From NCBI GenBank assembly GCA_017521805.1, contig JAFXDK010000078.1:1-35416 (forward strand): a stretch of 35,416 bases of DNA, read 5' to 3'. This DNA comes from Ruminococcus sp. (GTDB lineage Bacteria; Bacillota; Clostridia; Oscillospirales; Ruminococcaceae). The translations under genes were made by a program, and so were the position numbers. Positions 1-5,501 of this stretch are shown in pieces (positions within the stretch are counted from its first letter, which is position 1; every line of letters starts with the position of its first letter). The notes below the pieces were generated by a model, which did no database searches, was not told the DNA's origin, and saw only the letters and a program-made list of their open reading frames with translations.

Positions 1-131
1 TGGTTTTTTGAAAAGTTTTTATTTTAACTTTCTCTCAAGTCAAACTAATTCTCTTTTCTTACTCGCCTCTTTTACGCTCGTCCTTTCTGCGATTTTCAAG
101 ATCCTCCCGCCGTCCCCTGACGACATAAATT

Positions 132-160
132 ATTATAGCACACCTTTTTCCTTTTGTCAA
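132..160 (-). promoter_or_regulatory. Consensus promoter firing out of the left edge
   Basis: On the minus strand TTGACA (155-160) and TATAAT (132-137) are separated by exactly 17 bases. The transcript would start near 125 and run leftward off the window. The 125 transcribed bases hold only a possible 19-codon TTG frame behind GGGAGG, so they look like a leader. The product is not visible; the edge sequence rich in AAACTTTTCAAAAAA resembles what often precedes rRNA operons in Clostridia, which is only a guess. Confidence 0.75.
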
Positions 161-224
161 CTCAAAGTTTGCATTTAATTTCGACAACATTTTGTATAAA
201 CTGTACAGACTTACTCTAATTGTA

Positions 225-256
225 CAAAAAACAGCACGGAATTCAATCCGTGCTGT
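225..256 (-). terminator. Intrinsic terminator of the leftmost pilin gene
   Basis: A perfect 10-bp stem (231-240 with 247-256, arm ACAGCACGGA) with a 6-base loop is followed on the minus strand by TTTTTG. It lies 9 bases past the stop of the prepilin gene ending at 265. Confidence 0.9.
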
Positions 257-264
257 GATAATTC

Positions 265-987
265 TTATTCTGAATCACTAGGTCCAGCTCCGTCGCTGTC
301 ACCGATAACAGTTATAGCGTTACCGTTATTTGAATCATTTAAATCAAACCAAGTCAGATTAACATCTGCAACATTGGTATTTTCCAATGCATCAATCTGA
401 GCAGCAGTAACAGTGCTATCACCTTTAAGCATAAAGATATTTGTAGGATGCGCGCCAATAAATCTGTTGTTTTCGCCTGCGGAACAAGTAACAGCCTGAA
501 CCTGATAATTTCTTACCCAAATTTTATAAACCATATCATCTGTAACGATACGCTTTACAGAATTACCAAGCTTTTCATTCCATTCGTTTCTTATATCCTG
601 TCTATAATCTACAGTGTCAAGCGGATTTCCATTCGCATCTGCTATAAAGCCATTGATTCCGTCCCAATAATAGCACCAGTCAACATCGCCGACCAGTTCA
701 GTTCTTATAGGTGTGTAGATGTGTTTTGCAACATTCTTAAACTGATCGCTGGTTTCACCTGCTTTATATCGTTCAAGCTCAGTACGGAATTGTCTTTCTG
801 CAAACTCCAGATCAGTTACAACAATCTGAGCCGCATTAAAAATAGCTTTAGCTTTGTTATTCTGTGTTTTGAATTTAGAACGTCTAACATAAGTTGCCCA
901 TGCAGGAGTAACAACTCCCACAAGCACGCCGAATATCGCAATTACAACAAGAAGCTCCATAAAGGTGAAGCCTTTTTTTCTTCGCAT
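265..987 (-). CDS. Type IV prepilin-like protein (240 aa)
   Basis: A prepilin with a short positive leader MRRKKG, the cleavage site G^F, Glu at mature position 5 (FTFMELL) and a ~20-residue hydrophobic N-terminal helix. This is the class III signal read by the prepilin peptidase and then assembled by PilB/PilC. The rest is a soluble pilin head with no recognised domain. The start chosen is the ATG at 987, because GGGAGG sits 7 bases upstream and the cleavage motif follows at once; an in-frame ATG at 1023 lies upstream of that RBS. It has its own consensus promoter (1050-1078) and terminator, so it is probably monocistronic. It could be a minor pilin or pseudopilin; its assembly into the pilus is inferred from context. 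Confidence 0.9.
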   Translation of the reverse strand: MRRKKGFTFMELLVVIAIFGVLVGVVTPAWATYVRRSKFKTQNNKAKAIFNAAQIVVTDLEFAERQFRTELERYKAGETSDQFKNVAKHIYTPIRTELVGDVDWCYYWDGINGFIADANGNPLDTVDYRQDIRNEWNEKLGNSVKRIVTDDMVYKIWVRNYQVQAVTCSAGENNRFIGAHPTNIFMLKGDSTVTAAQIDALENTNVADVNLTWFDLNDSNNGNAITVIGDSDGAGPSDSE

Positions 988-1049
988 AATAATTCCTCCC
1001 GATTGAGATATATTCTCATACAACGACCTGCGCTTTAAAATCTAATACT

Positions 1050-1078
1050 ATTATAACAAAAAATTCACAATTTGTCAA
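1050..1078 (-). promoter_or_regulatory. Promoter of the leftmost prepilin gene
   Basis: TTGACA (1073-1078), 17-base spacer, TATAAT (1050-1055) on the minus strand. The block ATTCACAATTTGTCAATA (plus-strand reading, 1063-1080) is identical to one at the promoter of the putative major pilin (3681-3698). Confidence 0.85.
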
Positions 1079-1141
1079 TAATATGGCTTCAAAAATATGC
1101 ACAACTTTTTTTGTATTCTATTGTATAGTTTTACGGGATTA

Positions 1142-1669
1142 TCAATCATCAGAATCCTCGGTATTATCATCAATTTCAATTCCGAGCTGGTCTTTTGCAA
1201 GACTAAGCGCAAATTCCATTGATTTTGTTGTCATAAGTTCATCGTAATTTTTGTTTGTAAGAATAGCCGGATAGGTTCCGTAATATCTGCCGTTTTTTGC
1301 CGCAGCCGCAATAGCAACGCCGTCTTTTGCATAAAAAGCAAAGTCCTGATTAGCCAAGGCATCAGAATATGTTCCTATATAGTCTGAAAGCTTGTTATCA
1401 TCGTCGTCAACAACCTCCTCAATGGCGGTGCCGACATTAACATTAAATCCGAAATCTCCGGTACCGAGAGTAGCAAAGCTGTCGTGCTGTGCGTCATCAC
1501 CCACAATTGCGTTTATCGTCTTTATTACATCGGTAGCCGTAGAATTTGCTACAGTAATCTTTGCCTTTTTAATATGCCCCAGCATAGCAGGCACAAGAAT
1601 AGCTGCAAGCACACCGATAATTGCTATAACAACTATCAGTTCCATAAGTGTAAATCCCTTTTTTTTCAT
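1142..1669 (-). CDS. Type IV prepilin, paralogue of the putative major pilin (175 aa)
   Basis: Starts MKKKG^FTLMELIVVIAIIG, a textbook prepilin signal with Glu5 and a long hydrophobic helix (mature residues 1-24). The helix ends in the same VPAMLG motif as the pilin at 3008-3574. Both proteins also share YYGTYPA-x-LTNKNY near the C-terminus, so they are paralogues from duplication. The ATG at 1669 is chosen because GGGGGA lies upstream; an in-frame ATG five codons earlier precedes that RBS. The head is Asp-rich (DDDDN near residue 90 and an acidic tail). It is expressed from its own promoter with a palindromic element. Likely role: alternative or minor pilin subunit (inferred). Confidence 0.92.
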   Translation of the reverse strand: MKKKGFTLMELIVVIAIIGVLAAILVPAMLGHIKKAKITVANSTATDVIKTINAIVGDDAQHDSFATLGTGDFGFNVNVGTAIEEVVDDDDNKLSDYIGTYSDALANQDFAFYAKDGVAIAAAAKNGRYYGTYPAILTNKNYDELMTTKSMEFALSLAKDQLGIEIDDNTEDSDD

Positions 1670-1709
1670 TGTAATTTCCCCCAAAAATATAATATATACT
1701 TATATATCA

Positions 1710-1738
1710 ATTTTAACAGATTATACATAATCTGTCAA
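1710..1738 (-). promoter_or_regulatory. Pilin promoter with embedded 20-bp palindrome
   Basis: Minus strand TTGACA (1733-1738), 17-base spacer, TAAAAT (1710-1715). The spacer and part of the -35 form a palindrome, 1716-1735, with 9-bp arms ACAGATTAT and ATAATCTGT around a 2-base centre. That placement fits an operator; no regulator is encoded nearby. Confidence 0.7.
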
Positions 1739-1783
1739 TATACAATTCGTAGATTTTCAAGTATTTTCATTCTGAAAAGTTAG

Positions 1784-2920
1784 CTATTTCACCAATTCAA
1801 GAGCTTTTTCAAGCTGAACGTCATATTCCGTGCCTATATAATCAGCGTCCATATCAATTTCAACGTCAGGTTTAATTCCTACACCGTGATAACATTCCCA
1901 ATCACCAACGGTATAATAACCGTCAGTGTATCTGACAGTTTCGCCTTTGAAAAAAGCTCTGCTCTGGAAGATTCCCTTTCCAAAAGTATTTGTACCTATA
2001 AGCTGAGCGTCTCCGTACTGTTTAAGCAAGGCTGTCAGGATTTCAGCGGCACTTGCCGTATTTTCGTTTATCAGCACAGTTATCGGCACGTCGTATGTTA
2101 TTTTATCAGTAGTTTTAATATGTTGTTCTTCTCCGTTATAAGTATAGAGCGTTGTCGTTGCCGCTCCTATAAACAAATCTGCTGTTGAAACAGCTAAATT
2201 CGTCTGTCCGCCGATGTTATTTCTCAAATCAAGAATGATTGAACCGAAAGATTTTTCCGAAAGCACAGCTTTAAATTCCGCAACAGCCTCACCGCTGATT
2301 TTTTCAAGAGCAACATACAATGTATTTCCGTGCATTTCAGAATGTACTTTGCTTAGCACCTCGTCGTCAGTACTGAGCGTGAAATCAATTGACATTTCCT
2401 TTCCGTCGCGCTCAATCAGCAATTTCACGGTTGTGCCATTTTCTCCTGTAAGACGGATTGCGTGGTTATAGTCTGTAAGTTCATAATCGTCAACTTTTTT
2501 TACAATATCCCCGACTTTTATTCCCTGCTTATCAGCAGGAAAACCTTTTATAACTGTCGAAAAATACGGCTGTTTCTTCTCGTTAAACTTAATTTTGAAT
2601 CCGCTTTCTTTGGCTGTAGATGAATTGTTCACATTTTCAAGACCATATTCTTCTGAATGTGGACTTAAACTTTCTTCAATATAAGTGTATTTATCGTCAT
2701 AAAGCCTGAAATACGCGTCAGCTACAATCGAATCATCAGGATTCTTCGGCGGTAATATTTCCAGTTCATTTCTTGCATAATCATCAACTTCAATTAATAC
2801 AGGGTATCTGTTCATGAAGTTGATTTTTTTATAATTAGCAAGATACATTGCTCCTGCGCCTATACCAACCAGACCCATTGCCGCAATAATTTTTACAAAA
2901 GCTTTTTCCTTGTTATTCAT
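1784..2920 (-). CDS. S41-family (C-terminal processing) protease with PDZ domain
   Basis: A 378-aa protein with an uncleaved-looking N-terminal membrane anchor (residues ~8-27), then a PDZ domain (~110-175; 'IKGFPADKQGIKVGDIV') and an S41 peptidase core. The likely catalytic pair is Ser in ENTASAAEIL and Lys in GTNTFGKG, as in CtpA/CtpB proteases, and DLRNNIGG is the usual S41 motif. It would act outside the cell, tethered to the membrane. RBS AGGAG precedes the ATG. It follows the putative major pilin gene with only a 9-bp hairpin between and no clear promoter of its own, so it is probably co-transcribed at reduced level. The context suggests a role in pilin quality control or processing, but that is inference; generic envelope proteolysis is the alternative. 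Confidence 0.9.
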   Translation of the reverse strand: MNNKEKAFVKIIAAMGLVGIGAGAMYLANYKKINFMNRYPVLIEVDDYARNELEILPPKNPDDSIVADAYFRLYDDKYTYIEESLSPHSEEYGLENVNNSSTAKESGFKIKFNEKKQPYFSTVIKGFPADKQGIKVGDIVKKVDDYELTDYNHAIRLTGENGTTVKLLIERDGKEMSIDFTLSTDDEVLSKVHSEMHGNTLYVALEKISGEAVAEFKAVLSEKSFGSIILDLRNNIGGQTNLAVSTADLFIGAATTTLYTYNGEEQHIKTTDKITYDVPITVLINENTASAAEILTALLKQYGDAQLIGTNTFGKGIFQSRAFFKGETVRYTDGYYTVGDWECYHGVGIKPDVEIDMDADYIGTEYDVQLEKALELVK

Positions 2921-2932
2921 TTTATCTCCTAT

Positions 2933-2960
2933 GAAAATCCCCCCTCAATAAGAGGGGGGA
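2933..2960 (-). terminator. Hairpin between pilin and protease genes (weak terminator or attenuator)
   Basis: A perfect 9-bp GC-rich stem, TCCCCCCTC (2938-2946) with its complement (2952-2960), loop AATAA. On the minus strand only four T follow, then the RBS of the protease gene. It may stop most transcripts after the pilin, or protect the 3' end of the pilin mRNA. Confidence 0.6.
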
Positions 2961-3007
2961 TAACATATTTCATTTAAGAATGACTATTATACTTCAAAAG
3001 TATTTAA

Positions 3008-3574
3008 TTAGTCACTAACCTGTGAATCTTCGTCACGGCCCTCGTTGTACTGATCAAGAGCATAGCCCTGTGCATCTTCGAGATCAGGATTGTCACCAAG
3101 ACCATCTGTATCATCGTTGTAGTTCTTGTTTGTAAGACCAGCAGGATATGTACCATAGTACTTACCGCTTCTGGATACGCAAGCAATAACTACACCCTCG
3201 TGGAGACGAGCAGAATATCTGGAGTTTGTGATAGAATCGCTGTATTCCTTAACATATGTAAGAACTGTATTCCAATCTGCAACAGCATCAGAACCGCCTG
3301 TGCCGCCTGCGCCGCCTTCGCCGCCTTCGCCGCCTTCAGATAATGTACCATACCAACCGTCATCAAGAGTAATATCTCTACCCTCTTCGTCGATTTCCTC
3401 AAGACCAGCGTTGATGTTAGTCATGATTGTCTTAGCGTCTGCGTTAGCAGCCTGAATCTTGGACTTCTTTACCCAACCGAGCATAGCGGGTACGAGGATT
3501 GCTGCGAGAACACCGATGATAGCAATAACAACGATGAGCTCAATGAGTGTAAAACCTTTTCTTGTTGTTTTCAT
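3008..3574 (-). CDS. Putative major type IV pilin (188 aa)
   Basis: Starts MKTTRKG^FTLIELIVVIAIIG with Glu5 and a hydrophobic helix that ends in VPAMLG, the classic type IV pilin N-terminus. Signs of high expression: AAGGAGG with good spacing, a consensus promoter, a structured leader and preferred codons. A Gly/Glu-rich stretch at residues 81-95 (GGEGGEGG...) is encoded by in-frame 9-bp tandem repeats (3311-3337). The C-terminal part shares YYGTYPA-x-LTNKNY with the neighbouring prepilin. In Ruminococcus albus, type IV pili have been linked to adhesion to cellulose; a similar role here is possible but not shown by sequence. That this is the major subunit is inferred from the expression signals. 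Confidence 0.93.
   Translation of the reverse strand: MKTTRKGFTLIELIVVIAIIGVLAAILVPAMLGWVKKSKIQAANADAKTIMTNINAGLEEIDEEGRDITLDDGWYGTLSEGGEGGEGGAGGTGGSDAVADWNTVLTYVKEYSDSITNSRYSARLHEGVVIACVSRSGKYYGTYPAGLTNKNYNDDTDGLGDNPDLEDAQGYALDQYNEGRDEDSQVSD
3311..3337. repeat. 9-bp in-frame tandem repeat in the pilin gene
   Basis: Three perfect copies of GCCGCCTTC (plus-strand reading), preceded by degenerate copies, encode Gly-Gly-Glu units. Unit length is a multiple of three, so slippage would lengthen or shorten the loop without a frameshift. Confidence 0.85.
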
Positions 3575-3667
3575 GATAGAAAACCTCCTTAATTATTAAT
3601 TTGTGCTTTCGCACTGTTTTTCATTGGGGTAAGTTTTTCTTTTCTCTTATCCCCTTCCTGTGATTAT

Positions 3668-3696
3668 AGTATACCACTTCATTCACAATTTGTCAA
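3668..3696 (-). promoter_or_regulatory. Promoter of the putative major pilin gene
   Basis: Minus strand TTGACA (3691-3696), 17-base spacer, TATACT (3668-3673). The ~88-base leader has small hairpins (GTGC-TTTC-GCAC around 3602-3613, and a GGGGTAAG/CTTATCCCC stem). It shares 18 identical bases with the promoter at 1050-1078. Confidence 0.8.
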
Positions 3697-3699
3697 TAG

Positions 3700-4049
3700 T
3701 TTCTCGAAAATTTTTTCAAAAAAAATTCACTTTTTACATCAAAACGGTAAATGGACATTTATTTCGCCCTCTTTTCGTCATATTGCACAATATTCTGTGA
3801 ACTTTTTAAATTATTAAACTTTTGATTTCGATTTAAACTGCCAGTACAAATTCGACTATTTTTCACACTGTAAAATCATGTTTTTCTATTACTATTTGTA
3901 TATCATAGACATTTTGTGCATTTTGTCTGAAATCAACATTCGTTATTTGTCATGATTTTTTGACCTGAATTTACTGAATTGTATCGCGCTTGGAATTAAT
4001 TAAATTTTATATTATTTACAGTATTGAATTAGGTATTTATTTTACAAAA
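3700..4049. other. AT-rich gap upstream of the pilin promoter
   Basis: About 350 bases of very AT-rich DNA between the pilin promoter and the small-peptide locus. No coding frame with an RBS was seen. There is a 14-base palindrome at 3780-3793 (ATATTG-CA-CAATAT), and A/T tracts next to the pilin -35 that could act as an UP element. Confidence 0.5.
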
Positions 4050-4078
4050 TTGACTTTTCAAACTTAATATGGTATAAT
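4050..4078 (+). promoter_or_regulatory. Promoter of the small toxin-like peptide mRNA
   Basis: TTGACT (4050-4055), 17-base spacer, TATAAT (4073-4078), giving a start near 4085. The leader can fold CACCTCC (4091-4097) onto GGGGTG (4107-4112), hiding the Shine-Dalgarno AAAAGGGG. Confidence 0.85.
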
Positions 4079-4118
4079 TATCTTGTCGTTCACCTCCAAC
4101 TGAAAAGGGGTGTTGTCA

Positions 4119-4202
4119 GTGGAATACTTAATCGTTTTTTTTATTTCTGTTCTTGCAGGAATAGTCAGTAACTACATCTGCAAATTAATAGACAGAAAGT
4201 AA
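4119..4202 (+). CDS. 27-aa hydrophobic peptide, Fst/holin-like type I toxin candidate
   Basis: A short frame starting at GTG with AAAAGGGG 8 bases upstream. The peptide begins MEYLIVFFISVLAG, has one membrane-spanning segment (~residues 4-21) and ends in a charged tail CKLIDRK. This pattern (short acidic/polar start, single helix, K-x-x-DR-K end) resembles the Fst/TxpA/holin-like peptides of type I toxin-antitoxin systems in Firmicutes, which damage the membrane when over-made. A dedicated promoter, a terminator, an RBS-sequestering helix and a convergent antisense transcript support a real regulated gene. It sits between pilT and the pilin gene on the opposite strand. Toxicity is inferred; the peptide could also be a harmless small membrane protein. 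Confidence 0.78.
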   Translation: MEYLIVFFISVLAGIVSNYICKLIDRK

Positions 4203-4219
4203 GACCGACAAACTTACGA

Positions 4220-4250
4220 AAAAACTCGGAGATGCAACTCCGAGTTTTTC
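4220..4250. terminator. Bidirectional terminator shared by toxin mRNA and antisense RNA
   Basis: Stem CTCGGAG (4225-4231) with CTCCGAG (4238-4244), extended by AAAA/TTTT, loop ATGCAA, flanked by an A-run on the left and a T-run on the right. It can end transcripts from both sides. Confidence 0.88.
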
Positions 4251-4289
4251 TGTCATCAGTAGACTTAATCGCTTTGTGGCTTTCACCAT
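4220..4289 (-). ncRNA. Predicted ~70-nt antisense antitoxin RNA
   Basis: From a consensus minus-strand promoter the RNA would run from about 4289 to the bidirectional terminator. It has no coding frame. Two blocks of it match the 5' part of the peptide gene as direct repeats: ACTTAATCG at 4263-4271 and 4126-4134 (each preceded by TCAGT), and TTCACC at 4282-4287 and 4089-4094. The RNA is therefore complementary to the toxin mRNA at its leader and at the start codon, in addition to the terminator loop. This is the logic of RNA II in the Fst par system. Confidence 0.65.
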
Positions 4290-4295
4290 ACTTAT

Positions 4296-4324
4296 ATTAT
4301 ACTCTATTTTTTTCATTTTGTCAA
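4296..4324 (-). promoter_or_regulatory. Consensus promoter of the antisense RNA
   Basis: Minus strand TTGACA (4319-4324), 17-base spacer, TATAAT (4296-4301): a perfect match. No gene other than the short antisense RNA lies between it and the terminator at 4220. It is stronger than the toxin promoter, as expected for an antitoxin. Confidence 0.88.
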
Positions 4325-4333
4325 CTACTTTTG

Positions 4334-4362
4334 AAAAACAGGCGGCAAAACCTGCCGCCTGT
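4334..4362 (-). terminator. Terminator after pilT
   Basis: Perfect 10-bp stem ACAGGCGGCA (4338-4347) with 4353-4362, 5-base loop, followed on the minus strand by a T-run. It insulates the small RNA locus from pilB-pilT transcription. Confidence 0.92.
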
Positions 4363-4372
4363 TGTATTATTA

Positions 4373-5473
4373 TTAGTTGAGACCGCCTGTAGGTACACCG
4401 CCAAGCTGTGTAAGGAAACGATAGAATTCCTGCTTGTCAAGGCACTTATCAAGAGCGTCAACTTCGTTGATTACGCCCTTAGCAGTAAGACGTGCAAGCT
4501 CCTGGTCAAGTGACATCATGCCCTGCTGCTTACCTGTCTGGATTGCAGACTGGATAAGGTGAATCTTGTTATCACGAATCATAGCAGCAATAGCGTCTGT
4601 TACGTTGAGGATTTCCATTACAGCGATACGTCCTGTACCGTCCTTTCTCGGAATAAGTGTCTGAGAAATAACTGCAACAAGGTTGTTTGCAAGCTGTGTA
4701 CGAATCTGCTGCTGCTGATGCTCAGGGTAAACGTCGATAATACGGTTGATTGTATCAGCGGCAGATGTTGTATGAAGTGTAGACATTACAAGGTGACCTG
4801 TTTCAGCCGCAGTTACAGCAGCCTGAATTGTCTCGAAGTCACGCATTTCTCCTACGAGGATTACATCAGGGTCTTCACGGAGAGCAGCTCTCAGCGCCAG
4901 TGAGAATGAAGGAACGTCATCACCAATCTCACGCTGGTTTACCATACATCTCTTGTGATCGTGAACGTACTCGATAGGATCCTCAACAGTAATGATATGT
5001 GCAGATCTGTTAAGATTTACAAAGTCAATCATTCCTGCGAGAGTTGTAGATTTACCTGAACCTGTAGGGCCTGTTACAAGCACAAGTCCACGGGGACGCA
5101 TAGCGAAATCCGCAAGAATCGGAGGAAGTCCAAGATCCTCAAGTGTAGGAATATCGTTACGGAGCAGACGGATAGCAATACCGGGCTTACCCTTCTGGAA
5201 GTACACGTTTACACGGTGACGATAACCGCTCTTTGTCTGGAAAGAGAAGTCAGTATCGATATGGTTGTTAATCTGTGTCTGCTGCTGCTCGTTTGTCATC
5301 TGGTTTACGATATCCAGTATTTCTTCCTCGTCCATTTCGGGATACTGTGAACGCATTGTTCTCAGTGTACCGTTGAGACGAACAACGGGAGCGATAGCGT
5401 TTGTGAAATGAAGGTCAGAACAGCCCAGAAGTCTTACCTCATCAAGTATTCTATGAATGTTAATTATACCCAT
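4373..5473 (-). CDS. pilT: Type IV pilus retraction ATPase PilT
   Basis: A 366-aa hexameric secretion-type ATPase that drives pilus disassembly and so twitching motility. Visible motifs are Walker A GPTGSGKSTT (135-144), the Asp box (ITVEDPIEY, ~161-169), Walker B DVILVGEMRD (203-212) and the His box TGHLVMSTLHT. The length and the absence of the MshEN domain and tetracysteine zinc motif seen in its neighbour separate PilT from PilB. The start has GGAGG at a good distance. It lies 28 bases after pilB, so the two ATPases form one unit. The presence of PilT implies retractile pili rather than a static pseudopilus. Confidence 0.95.
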   Translation of the reverse strand: MGIINIHRILDEVRLLGCSDLHFTNAIAPVVRLNGTLRTMRSQYPEMDEEEILDIVNQMTNEQQQTQINNHIDTDFSFQTKSGYRHRVNVYFQKGKPGIAIRLLRNDIPTLEDLGLPPILADFAMRPRGLVLVTGPTGSGKSTTLAGMIDFVNLNRSAHIITVEDPIEYVHDHKRCMVNQREIGDDVPSFSLALRAALREDPDVILVGEMRDFETIQAAVTAAETGHLVMSTLHTTSAADTINRIIDVYPEHQQQQIRTQLANNLVAVISQTLIPRKDGTGRIAVMEILNVTDAIAAMIRDNKIHLIQSAIQTGKQQGMMSLDQELARLTAKGVINEVDALDKCLDKQEFYRFLTQLGGVPTGGLN

Positions 5474-5501
5474 TTTATTTTCCTCCAGTCAATTTTTCCG
5501 A

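Noticed and set aside
448-1038. 196-codon plus-strand frame opposite the leftmost pilin
   Set aside because: Antisense shadow of a well-supported prepilin gene, with no RBS and unlikely composition.
1784-2920. S41 protease as the prepilin peptidase
   Set aside because: Prepilin cleavage needs a PilD-type aspartic protease, which is present at 7312-8157.
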